A stretch of DNA of 64,000 nt from positions 1 to 64,000 of the forward strand of contig JAHDDP010000016.1 of assembly GCA_020629285.1 (NCBI GenBank), read 5' to 3'. The notes beneath the pieces are model-generated. The model did not search any database, was not told the DNA's origin, and saw only the letters and a list, made by a program, of their open reading frames with translations. The stretch comes from Maribacter sp. (GTDB lineage: Bacteria; Bacteroidota; Bacteroidia; Flavobacteriales; Flavobacteriaceae). Of the stretch, positions 1-7,542 are shown in pieces. Both the position numbers and the translations under genes were made by a program. The stretch's first letter is position 1. Every line of letters begins with the position of its first letter.

Positions 1-169
1 TGATAATTAATTGTGATTAAATAATTTATACCTACTAACAAATTTATATGGATTTATGAGCAACACAAGTAAAACGGGCGGAAATCCCCTATTTTGTTGA
101 TAACTCAGCGTGTTTGTTGATAAAGTAGGTTTTTTTTTACGTTTCTCGCAGCCCAACAAACACGGGGTC
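1..169. other. Intergenic region with DnaA-box-like repeats
   Basis: No gene is visible here. The first 60 bases are very AT-rich. TTTGTTGATAA occurs at 93-103 and again at 113-123, start to start 20 bases. Read on the minus strand each contains TTATCAACA, one base away from the DnaA box TTATCCACA. The region also carries a leftward promoter (39-68). It could be the leader of a leftward gene outside the window, or part of a replication-related site. The role is unproven. Confidence 0.4.
39..68 (-). promoter_or_regulatory. Leftward promoter for a gene beyond the left edge
   Basis: On the minus strand TTG (68-66) is followed after 19 bases by TAAATTTG (46-39). This fits the Bacteroidota sigma pattern TTG/TTTG - about 20 - TAnnTTTG. 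The gene it would serve lies left of the window. In related genomes fmt is often followed by an HU gene (memory, not shown here). Confidence 0.45.
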
Positions 170-1117
170 TCACCCCATTTTTGCATTTTTCTCCAAATTG
201 AGGCCGTTCAATAAATCTCTTACCAACATCCTTTTCTTGCCTTGAAGTTGTATTTCATCGAGATTTAGGTACCCACCTTGCACGGCAACTTTCATCTCTT
301 TTTTAGTAAAAATCAGAGATCCCATTGGTAATTCATGTTTTTCGACTTCTACATTTGCCTTGTAAATTTTGGTAGTCAACGATTGTTCTCCATTCGTTAA
401 CGTAGTCCATGCGGCCGGGTACGGACTCAAACCTCTTATAAAGTTGTAAATATCTTCTGCAGATTGGTTCCAATCTATTTCGCACGTTTCTTTAAAAAGT
501 TTGTGGGCATCTTTTAAATCATTTGAATCTGGCTGTTTTGTCGTCTCAAAATTTCCTTCTTGAATACGTACTACGGTTTTTACAACGGTGGCTGCGCCTA
601 AATGCATTAACTTGTCATGTAAGTCTTCTGCATTATCTGTTTTTTCAATAATGGCTTCGTCTTGCATTATAATGGCACCTGTATCAATTTTCTCATCGAT
701 AAAGAATGTAGTCACTCCTGTTTTTGTCTCACCATTTATAATAGCCCAATTTATAGGGGCGGCTCCTCTATATTGTGGTAATAAAGATGCATGTAAATTA
801 AAGGTACCGTATTCTGGCATGTTCCAAACAAGCTTAGGTAGCATTCTAAAAGCAACTACTATTTGTAGGTTGGCATCTAAAGATTTTAAGCTGTTTAGAA
901 AATCAGGGTCCTTTAAATTGGTTGGTTGTAAAATATTAAGGTCGTTTTCTATAGCATATTTCTTAACCGCAGATTCATTTAATTTTCTACCTCTTCCTGC
1001 AGGTCTATCTGGTGCGGTTATAACGCCAACTATATTATATTCTTTTTTTACCAGCTTGTCTAAAATGCCCACGGCAAAATCTGGCGTTCCCATAAATACA
1101 ATTCTCAATGCTTTCAT
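170..1117 (-). CDS. fmt: Methionyl-tRNA formyltransferase
   Basis: This cytoplasmic enzyme transfers a formyl group from 10-formyl-tetrahydrofolate to Met-tRNAfMet for translation initiation. The 315-residue product is full length for the family. It has the N-terminal FMGTPDFAV segment (8-16), the formyl-transfer motif HASLLPQYRG (109-118), and the expected catalytic set Asn107, His109 and Asp145. The C-terminal half matches the tRNA-binding domain in length. It is the last gene of a leftward operon and its ATG lies one base after the recQ stop codon. Identification is secure from the motifs and length. Confidence 0.97.
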   Translation of the reverse strand: MKALRIVFMGTPDFAVGILDKLVKKEYNIVGVITAPDRPAGRGRKLNESAVKKYAIENDLNILQPTNLKDPDFLNSLKSLDANLQIVVAFRMLPKLVWNMPEYGTFNLHASLLPQYRGAAPINWAIINGETKTGVTTFFIDEKIDTGAIIMQDEAIIEKTDNAEDLHDKLMHLGAATVVKTVVRIQEGNFETTKQPDSNDLKDAHKLFKETCEIDWNQSAEDIYNFIRGLSPYPAAWTTLTNGEQSLTTKIYKANVEVEKHELPMGSLIFTKKEMKVAVQGGYLNLDEIQLQGKKRMLVRDLLNGLNLEKNAKMG

Positions 1118-1118
1118 A

Positions 1119-3014
1119 TTATAATAGTTGGTATTCGTTCGTTGCGTTTAATGATATATAATCCTCTTCTAATAGTTCTTGTAAACCAGCAATAAGTATT
1201 TCTTGAGCAATGTTCAAGCGATTTTGCAATTCGCGAGAATCTGCCTTGCGCTCTTTTAAAATTTGAATGATTTTAATTTTAGCATGCACAATATCGGTAT
1301 TACCTGCTTTTTGATTCATACAGACATCGCATATACCGCATTCTTTTTCTTGTATCTCTCCAAAATAATCTAATAAATGAATGCTTCTACAAACAGTGTC
1401 ATTTTCAATGTAGCTTAACATTTTAGTCACTTTCTCAATTTTGAGTTGATTTTGCTCTTCAATGTTCTTTGCAAACATGTTTATGGTACGGTCATCATCA
1501 CGTGGTACTAAAAACAGCATTTCTAAATCACTTGACACACTCGTGTATTCAATGATTTCATCCTTTTCTAACACCTCAAAATGCTGATGTATCAATGATT
1601 CTGATAATGATGTTTTCTTAGATAGTAAATAGGTGTTTATTTGAGTGTCGAATTCAAAGAGTCCGCCGTAGGTGCGCAATACTACTTTAATGAAGTCGGC
1701 GAGTTTAGGATTATTGTCAATATATCGATACAAGGTATCCTTATCCGTAATAAATTTAATAGTGATTTTTTTATAGAAATTTTCAGATAATGACACTACT
1801 GAATTTCTATCTAGCAGTTGTAATGCGTTGTAGGTTAAAAATGTGTTCAGTTTATAAATGCTACAGAATTCATTGAAATTTAGATGAAACTTTGCTTCTG
1901 TAAATTCTCCATATCCTATTTGAAAGTATGTATTTAACTTTCTGTATATCATTTTTACATAAGCTACATCTGGTAAGATCTCAATAAATTGCTTTTTTAC
2001 TAAAACCTTATCTGTTGTATTGGTTAGTAATATTGCTTTTGCAAAGTCTCCGTTTCTACCACCTCTACCTGCTTCTTGAAAGTAATTCTCTAAACTATCT
2101 GGTATTTGATAATGAACAACCAATTCAACATCTGGTTTGTCTATGCCCATACCAAAAGCATTTGTAGCAACCATAATCTGAATTTTATCTTCTAACCAGA
2201 GATTTAATCGCTCGGTTTTCATTTTCTGATCAACACCACCGTGATAGAATGTTGCCTTTAAATTATTGTTTACAAGAAATTTAGATAGTTCTTCTGCCTT
2301 TCTCCTGCTTCTAACATATACAATAGCGCTGCGTTTAATTTGCTGGCAGTATTGTTTTAAACGCCCATTTTTATCTTCGGTCAATAGGACTCCAAATCCT
2401 ATATTTTTTCTAAAAAAAGAATCTTTAACAACAAAAGGATAGGTAAGGTCCAATGATTTAATGATATCATCACTAACTCTTTTTGTTGCAGTTGCCGTCA
2501 AAGCAACCATAGGTGGGGTGGGGTGTAGTTCTCGCAATATGGAACAACTTAAATAAGCTGGTCTAAAATCGTGACCCCATTGAGAAATACAATGCGCCTC
2601 ATCTATAACGAACATAGAAACGTTCATTGCCTTAATACGTTCTTGTACCAATTCTTGCTGTAAGCGTTCTGGCGATAGATATAAGAATTTATAATTGCCG
2701 TAAATACAATTGTCCAATAGCTTATCTACCTCGGCAAATTTGAGTCCGCCTTTTAGACCTATGGCTTTAATACCTAGTTTCTGAAGGTTGTCTACCTGAT
2801 TTTCTATTAATGCAATTAACGGGGAAATAACGATACAAATACCTTCTTTCATTAATGCGGGTACCTGAAAACAAAGCGATTTACCGCCTCCTGTGGGCAA
2901 TAAACCTAAAACATCTTGACCGTTAGATATGGCATTGATGATTTCTTCTTGAGAGCCTCTAAAGCTATCAAAACCCCAATATTTAGATAAAATTTCTTTT
3001 GGTGTATTACTCAC
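1119..3014 (-). CDS. recQ: RecQ-family ATP-dependent DNA helicase, short form
   Basis: A 3'-5' superfamily 2 DNA helicase acting in recombination and fork repair. Visible elements are Walker A TGGGKS (41-46), DEAH (138-141) followed by CISQWGHDFRP, motif VI QEAGRGGRNG, and a zinc-type cysteine cluster near the C-terminus (C, then CGICDVC). The 631 residues end soon after a winged-helix-like region, with no clear HRDC domain, so this is the shorter RecQ type. The start is GTG at 3014, overlapping the last 8 bases of the upstream ATPase gene; no ATG lies nearby that keeps the conserved N-terminus. It is probably translated by coupling to that gene. Confidence 0.95.
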   Translation of the reverse strand: MSNTPKEILSKYWGFDSFRGSQEEIINAISNGQDVLGLLPTGGGKSLCFQVPALMKEGICIVISPLIALIENQVDNLQKLGIKAIGLKGGLKFAEVDKLLDNCIYGNYKFLYLSPERLQQELVQERIKAMNVSMFVIDEAHCISQWGHDFRPAYLSCSILRELHPTPPMVALTATATKRVSDDIIKSLDLTYPFVVKDSFFRKNIGFGVLLTEDKNGRLKQYCQQIKRSAIVYVRSRRKAEELSKFLVNNNLKATFYHGGVDQKMKTERLNLWLEDKIQIMVATNAFGMGIDKPDVELVVHYQIPDSLENYFQEAGRGGRNGDFAKAILLTNTTDKVLVKKQFIEILPDVAYVKMIYRKLNTYFQIGYGEFTEAKFHLNFNEFCSIYKLNTFLTYNALQLLDRNSVVSLSENFYKKITIKFITDKDTLYRYIDNNPKLADFIKVVLRTYGGLFEFDTQINTYLLSKKTSLSESLIHQHFEVLEKDEIIEYTSVSSDLEMLFLVPRDDDRTINMFAKNIEEQNQLKIEKVTKMLSYIENDTVCRSIHLLDYFGEIQEKECGICDVCMNQKAGNTDIVHAKIKIIQILKERKADSRELQNRLNIAQEILIAGLQELLEEDYISLNATNEYQLL

Positions 3015-3576
3015 CCGCTTTATTTATAAAATCTACTACAAACTGCATACGATTTTCAATAGTATCAAAAGGAACTTCTATGGGAGTATAACCAAGGTCA
3101 ATATACGTTTTTTCGAGCTTTTCGTGAATTCCACAGGCTTGTTCAAAATTTTCCATTCGTTCGTTGTCTTGAACATAGATTTCTTTCCACGGTGGTAATA
3201 TCAGTACTTCGTCATACCTGTGTTCTAGGCATAAATCGGTATAATGTTGCTCAGCGGACTGACCGAAATAGTCCATGTATGCAAGTACATCCGGTAAGCC
3301 GCGATCATAGAACAGATGATCTTTTTCGATGTTTTTGCCATTAATGAAGTGCTGTAAACGAGCGTTGATCAATTCATCATTAAAACTCTTTGAGTCTTCA
3401 ACGAAATCAATAGGGTTTACTAATTTATCATCTAAGCCAACATCGCCCAGGGCATCTAAAGTCATTGTTCTAATTACTTCATGAAAACAATGATATCCAT
3501 TTTCTTCAAGTGAAGATATCAATACCGTTTTGCCTGTTCCCGGGCCACCTGTTACAACAATTCTCTTGCTTTTCAA
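3007..3576 (-). CDS. AAA-type P-loop ATPase/kinase-like protein
   Basis: A 189-residue protein with a Walker A loop GGPGTGKT directly after the N-terminal strand (about 10-17). It resembles small AAA_28/NadR-kinase-like ATPases of flavobacteria, whose substrate is unknown. The start is TTG at 3576: the P-loop begins at residue 10, so no later start is possible, and a -7 element TACTTTTG lies at 3602-3595, 18 bases upstream. It is the first gene of the leftward operon with recQ and fmt and overlaps recQ by 8 bases. A role in nucleotide or cofactor phosphorylation is possible but not shown. Confidence 0.8.
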   Translation of the reverse strand: MKSKRIVVTGGPGTGKTVLISSLEENGYHCFHEVIRTMTLDALGDVGLDDKLVNPIDFVEDSKSFNDELINARLQHFINGKNIEKDHLFYDRGLPDVLAYMDYFGQSAEQHYTDLCLEHRYDEVLILPPWKEIYVQDNERMENFEQACGIHEKLEKTYIDLGYTPIEVPFDTIENRMQFVVDFINKAGE

Positions 3577-3594
3577 ACTCTTAATTTATAAAAG

Positions 3595-3602
3595 CAAAAG
3601 TA
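3595..3602 (-). promoter_or_regulatory. -7 element of the ATPase-recQ-fmt operon
   Basis: TACTTTTG on the minus strand matches TAnnTTTG and sits 18 bases before the TTG start at 3576. No good -33 TTTG is visible. Confidence 0.5.
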
Positions 3603-3640
3603 CAATAATCGTCAGTATTAAAAAACTGGTACATTACACT

Positions 3641-3648
3641 TATCTTTG
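3641..3648 (+). promoter_or_regulatory. -7 element of the DUF493 gene
   Basis: TATCTTTG is an exact TAnnTTTG element, 15 bases before the ATG at 3664. The TTG at 3646 that opens a longer frame is the last three bases of this element, so it cannot be the start codon. Confidence 0.65.
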
Positions 3649-3663
3649 CATAAAATACTAGTG

Positions 3664-3951
3664 ATGGACGAAAATAACCCAGAAGAATTTTATAAAAAAT
3701 TACACGAACAATTAACGGAAACATCCAAATGGCCTTCGGACTATCTGTACAAGTTTATTGTGGAGACGGCATCTGATAAGATCGATAAAATAAATACTAT
3801 TTTTGATAATACGGGAGCGGTCATCAATTTAAAGAAATCTAAAAACGGTAAATATACCAGTGTTTCTATAACAGTTAATTTGAAGAGTCCGGATGCTGTC
3901 ATTGAAAAATATAAAGAAGTGGGTAAATTAGAGGGTGTAATATCCCTGTAA
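3664..3951 (+). CDS. DUF493 (YbeD-like) family protein
   Basis: A small soluble protein of 95 residues from the ATG at 3664. It has the DUF493 layout: an N-terminal segment with FYKKL, the WPSDYLYKFIV-type strand, and a C-terminal VSITVNLKSPDAVIEKYKEV segment, an ACT-like alpha/beta fold. The family (E. coli YbeD) is thought to be regulatory, but the function is not established. A promoter at 3641-3648 indicates its own transcript, divergent from the ATPase-recQ-fmt operon. The longer frame from TTG at 3646 starts inside that promoter and was rejected. Confidence 0.88.
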   Translation: MDENNPEEFYKKLHEQLTETSKWPSDYLYKFIVETASDKIDKINTIFDNTGAVINLKKSKNGKYTSVSITVNLKSPDAVIEKYKEVGKLEGVISL

Positions 3952-4032
3952 AATAGCATTTCATCTATAATTTTCTTAATTTGGCATCGTTATAAGAATA
4001 CTTCTCAAACACATTAAGCTAAAATTTTCAAT

Positions 4033-4689
4033 TTGCAATTAGTAGAAAACCTAGAATATAATACAGAGCGTGAGCATTTGATTATACCAGAGTATGGGCG
4101 TCATTTTCAAAAAATGGTGAACCATGCCATATCAATTGAAGATCGTGAAGAAAGAAATAAAGTAGCTCAGGCAATTATCAGCGTCATGGGAAATATACAG
4201 CCCCATTTGCGAGATGTGCCCGATTTTCAGCATAAACTGTGGGATCAGTTGTTCATCATGTCCGATTTTAAGTTGGATGTGGATTCCCCTTTTCCTATTA
4301 CTTCAAAAGAGGTATTGCGAAAAAGACCCGATCCTTTAGAATATCCTCAAAATTTTCCGAAGTATCGTTTTTACGGTAACAACATTAAACGTATGATCGA
4401 TGTTGCCGTAGAGTGGGAGAAAGGTGATAAGCGTTCTGGTCTAGAATATGCAATTGCCAATCATATGAAAAAATGTTACTTGAATTGGAATAAAGATGTA
4501 GTTGACGATAAAGCTATTTTTAAACATTTGTTCGAATTAAGTGACGGTCGCATAGATTTAGCCTCAGAAGGTGAAAGTTTAACGGATAGCGGACAGTTTC
4601 TTAAGAACAGAGTTGCAAAAACGCCTCGTTCAAATAATTCAGGAAAGAAAAATCAAAGAAATAATAACCGCGGTAAAAAACGCTATTAA
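4033..4689 (+). CDS. DUF4290 domain-containing protein
   Basis: A 218-residue soluble protein of the Bacteroidota-specific DUF4290 family; function unknown. It has the family's N-terminal segment LEYNTEREHLIIPEYGRH and a basic, Asn-rich C-terminal tail (RSNNSGKKNQRNNNRGKKRY), which could bind nucleic acid (inference). The only start that keeps the conserved N-terminus is TTG at 4033; no ATG occurs before residue 36. It lies 16 bases before murA on the same strand and is probably co-transcribed with it, a pairing common in this group (memory). Confidence 0.85.
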   Translation: MQLVENLEYNTEREHLIIPEYGRHFQKMVNHAISIEDREERNKVAQAIISVMGNIQPHLRDVPDFQHKLWDQLFIMSDFKLDVDSPFPITSKEVLRKRPDPLEYPQNFPKYRFYGNNIKRMIDVAVEWEKGDKRSGLEYAIANHMKKCYLNWNKDVVDDKAIFKHLFELSDGRIDLASEGESLTDSGQFLKNRVAKTPRSNNSGKKNQRNNNRGKKRY

Positions 4690-4705
4690 ATTTCCACTTC
4701 TCTAG

Positions 4706-6013
4706 ATGGGGACATTCAAAATTGAAGGAGGGCACCAGTTATCTGGTGAAATAACACCTCAAGGAGCAAAGAACGAAGCACTTCAAATACTTTGCGCAGT
4801 ATTACTTACAGATGAAAAAGTAACAATCAACAATATTCCTGATATTGTCGATGTAAATAAACTAATAGCTCTTTTAGAGGATCTAGGTGTAAAAATTCAA
4901 AAGAAAGGTAAAGGCTCTTATACTTTTAAGGCCGATGACATTAACTTAGAATATTTGCAGTCTGATCAGTTTAAACAAGATGGTAGAGGCTTAAGAGGCT
5001 CTATTATGTTAGTTGGACCCTTGTTGGCACGTTTTGGAAAAGGGTATATACCTAAACCTGGTGGTGACAAAATAGGTCGTAGACGTTTAGATACACACTT
5101 TGAAGGTTTCATTAAACTAGGTGCCAAATTTCGTTACAACCGCGAAGAATATTTCTACGGGGTTGAGGCTGATAAGTTGAAAGGAACTTATATGCTGTTA
5201 GATGAAGCTTCTGTAACCGGTACTGCGAACATTGTTATGGCTGCAGTCTTGGCAGAAGGACAAACAACAATTTATAACGCGGCATGTGAACCATATTTAC
5301 AGCAGTTATGTAAAATGCTGAATAGAATGGGTGCCAAAATATCTGGTGTTGGTTCTAACCTTTTGGTTATCGATGGTGTTGATAAATTAGGTGGTACGGA
5401 TCACCGTATGTTACCTGACATGATCGAAATAGGTAGCTGGATCGGTTTGGCAGCAATGACTAAAAGTGAATTGACTATTAAAGATGTTAGTTGGAACGAC
5501 TTAGGTCAAATACCAACCGTATTTGAAAAACTGGGTATAACGTTGGAAAGAAAAGGTGATGATATCTACATTCCTGCCCATACCGACGGATACGAGATCC
5601 AAAACTATATAGATGGCTCTATTTTAACTATAGCAGATGCACCATGGCCAGGATTGACTCCTGATTTATTGAGTATCATTTTAGTTGTGGCAACACAGTC
5701 TAGAGGTGAGGTTTTAATTCATCAAAAAATGTTTGAAAGTCGTTTGTTCTTTGTAGATAAATTGCTGGATATGGGAGCAAAGGTTATTCTTTGTGATCCG
5801 CATAGAGCAACAGTTATAGGTCATGATTTTCAATCTACTTTAAAAGCGACAACAATGACATCGCCAGATATTAGAGCGGGTGTTTCATTGTTGATTGCGG
5901 CGTTATCAGCAAAAGGAACTTCTACTATTCATAATATTGAACAGATAGATCGTGGTTATGAAAATATAGATGAAAGACTGCGCGCAATTGGTGCTAAAAT
6001 TACCAGGGTTTAA
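4706..6013 (+). CDS. murA: UDP-N-acetylglucosamine 1-carboxyvinyltransferase, Cys-to-Asp variant
   Basis: Catalyses the first committed step of peptidoglycan synthesis, transfer of enolpyruvate from phosphoenolpyruvate to UDP-GlcNAc in the cytoplasm. The 435 residues match the family, with the N-terminal GAKNEAL segment (20-26) and the inside-out alpha/beta barrel repeats. The mobile catalytic loop reads PGGDKIGRRRLDTH, so Asp121 (codon 5066-5068) stands where E. coli has Cys115. Natural Cys-to-Asp MurA enzymes are active but are not alkylated by fosfomycin. It follows the DUF4290 gene. A terminator hairpin just downstream lies inside the convergent gene. Confidence 0.97.
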   Translation: MGTFKIEGGHQLSGEITPQGAKNEALQILCAVLLTDEKVTINNIPDIVDVNKLIALLEDLGVKIQKKGKGSYTFKADDINLEYLQSDQFKQDGRGLRGSIMLVGPLLARFGKGYIPKPGGDKIGRRRLDTHFEGFIKLGAKFRYNREEYFYGVEADKLKGTYMLLDEASVTGTANIVMAAVLAEGQTTIYNAACEPYLQQLCKMLNRMGAKISGVGSNLLVIDGVDKLGGTDHRMLPDMIEIGSWIGLAAMTKSELTIKDVSWNDLGQIPTVFEKLGITLERKGDDIYIPAHTDGYEIQNYIDGSILTIADAPWPGLTPDLLSIILVVATQSRGEVLIHQKMFESRLFFVDKLLDMGAKVILCDPHRATVIGHDFQSTLKATTMTSPDIRAGVSLLIAALSAKGTSTIHNIEQIDRGYENIDERLRAIGAKITRV

Positions 6014-6416
6014 AAGTACTATATATCGTAAGTATAAAAATTAAACTCCATAAAACGGTTCTTGACCAATTATGGAGTTTTATTTTTTTAATAGATAAGT
6101 CTGTTTCTATTTCATTAGAAATGTCATGGTGCAACGGCACAAATATAATAAAGGTCAATAGCCACGCGCTTATAACCATAATGCTATATAATATACTGTA
6201 TATATTAGGGTTTGTATAAACTTGTAAAAGACTTATTATTAATTGTGTAACCATTAACGGTATTACCACAAGAGCAATTCTTTTGGTATATATTTTATGC
6301 CATGTAAACAGATTTTTGTGACTGTAAAATGCAAAACTTGGATATATAATTAATTGCACGATCCAAATTAAGACCAACAAACCACTATCACAGACCAAAC
6401 GAAGAGTCGCTATCAT
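6000..6416 (-). CDS. Small integral membrane protein, function unknown
   Basis: A 138-residue protein with about four hydrophobic segments (near 10-30, 45-65, 73-95 and 118-135) separated by short charged loops with His residues. I do not recognise a named family; similar short membrane proteins with an LxNWxRTxLW-type segment before the last helix occur in flavobacteria (memory). Its start codon directly abuts the stop codon of the upstream pirin gene, so the two are likely co-translated. Its 3' end overlaps murA by 14 bases on the opposite strand, and the murA terminator hairpin lies within its last helix. Confidence 0.75.
   Translation of the reverse strand: MIATLRLVCDSGLLVLIWIVQLIIYPSFAFYSHKNLFTWHKIYTKRIALVVIPLMVTQLIISLLQVYTNPNIYSILYSIMVISAWLLTFIIFVPLHHDISNEIETDLSIKKIKLHNWSRTVLWSLIFILTIYSTFKPW
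6043..6090 (+). terminator. murA rho-independent terminator inside the convergent gene
   Basis: AAACTCCATAA (6043-6053) and TTATGGAGTTT (6070-6080) form a perfect 11-base-pair stem with a 16-base loop, followed by TATTTTTTTA. It begins 30 bases after the murA stop and lies wholly within the coding region of the leftward membrane protein. Confidence 0.75.
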
Positions 6417-7415
6417 TTACTTTTCAATTAAAGTTCCGTCAGGATATTTAGCAAACCTTCCTCTATTATTCTCGTGAACATTGTCAATATGCCTCCATGG
6501 CCAACCGCCGAATCGGGTAGTTCTAAATTCGTTCATGGCAATTTCTAATTCTTCATCTGTGTTCATGACAAACGGTCCGTATTTGGCAACAGGTTCGTTT
6601 ATTGGTCGTCCTTGTAATACAAGAATATTTGCCGGTTTGCCTAGAGCCTTAATTTCAATTTCTTCGCTAGGTGTAACTTCAATACCATGGTTAGATGGTA
6701 TTTCTTTATCTAAAACCTTAATAGTATCGCCTTCATAAAAATACACGGTTCTTATAGTTCTATTATTAGCTTTAGGTAGTGTTATAGTTCCATTGGTACG
6801 CACATTAATATTCCATATAGCAACATCGTTATTTGTATCTGCCGCCCATGAATTTGGTGCTGGTGCCAAAGCATTTAAAGAGCCAAAATTACCGGCAATA
6901 ACCGTAACGGTGGATTGCTCTAGTTTTAATACTGGAATATCTTCATGCCAAAGCATTTTAAAATGTGGATCTGCAAATTTGTTTTTAGCGGGTAGATTCA
7001 ACCATATTTGAAAAACCTCTAATGTATTTTCTTTATCGGTATAAATCAACGGAAACATTTCTGAATGTTGTACGCCACTACCGGCTGTCATCCATTGTAC
7101 ATCGCCTTCTCCAAATCGGCCCGCGGCACCTAAAGAATCTGAATGGTCGCAATACCCATTATTTGCTATGGTAATAGTTTCAAATCCACGATGCGGGTGT
7201 GCCGGAAACCCTGGAACATTAGTGCCATGGTACATGCGATAACCATCTTTTAATTGAAAATCATTCCCTAAATTCCTTCCATCTAACGAATCTGCAGGTC
7301 CAAGTTTGCCATCTCCTTTTGGATATTGATCTAAGTGGTACGCACAGAATAAAAATGGGTCTTGTGTTCGCCAAGGAAAACCTAGTTCGAATATTTGCTT
7401 AATCTTGTCATTCAT
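6417..7415 (-). CDS. Pirin family bicupin protein
   Basis: A two-domain cupin of 332 residues, somewhat longer than the usual 290. It has the pirin metal-site motifs HPHRGFET and, further on, GVQHSEMFP, which supply three His and one Glu for an iron site in known pirins. Some pirins act as quercetin dioxygenases, others as redox-sensitive regulators; the sequence does not decide between these. The C-terminal part (FGGWPWRH) matches the flavobacterial pirin form. It is the first gene of a two-gene leftward unit with the membrane protein at 6000-6416, with zero spacing between stop and start. Confidence 0.9.
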   Translation of the reverse strand: MNDKIKQIFELGFPWRTQDPFLFCAYHLDQYPKGDGKLGPADSLDGRNLGNDFQLKDGYRMYHGTNVPGFPAHPHRGFETITIANNGYCDHSDSLGAAGRFGEGDVQWMTAGSGVQHSEMFPLIYTDKENTLEVFQIWLNLPAKNKFADPHFKMLWHEDIPVLKLEQSTVTVIAGNFGSLNALAPAPNSWAADTNNDVAIWNINVRTNGTITLPKANNRTIRTVYFYEGDTIKVLDKEIPSNHGIEVTPSEEIEIKALGKPANILVLQGRPINEPVAKYGPFVMNTDEELEIAMNEFRTTRFGGWPWRHIDNVHENNRGRFAKYPDGTLIEK

Positions 7416-7502
7416 AAGAGTTAATTGTAAAATTAATAAGTAGCATTGTTCATTTGCACCCTGTTTCTATTGAATATTGAAGTATCAAGTTACCTGAAAT
7501 TG

Positions 7503-7532
7503 AAAGAAGCTACCTATTAAGATAGCTTCTTT
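7503..7532 (-). terminator. Terminator-like hairpin after the M20 gene
   Basis: AAAGAAGCTA (7503-7512) and TAGCTTCTTT (7523-7532) pair over ten bases with a ten-base loop, just after the end of the leftward amidohydrolase gene. The run of T on the minus strand is short, so termination may be weak. Confidence 0.5.
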
Positions 7533-7542
7533 ATTATAGTAA

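Noticed and set aside
588-1124. 178-codon open frame opposite fmt
   Set aside because: Antisense shadow of a conserved gene; no family features or start signals.
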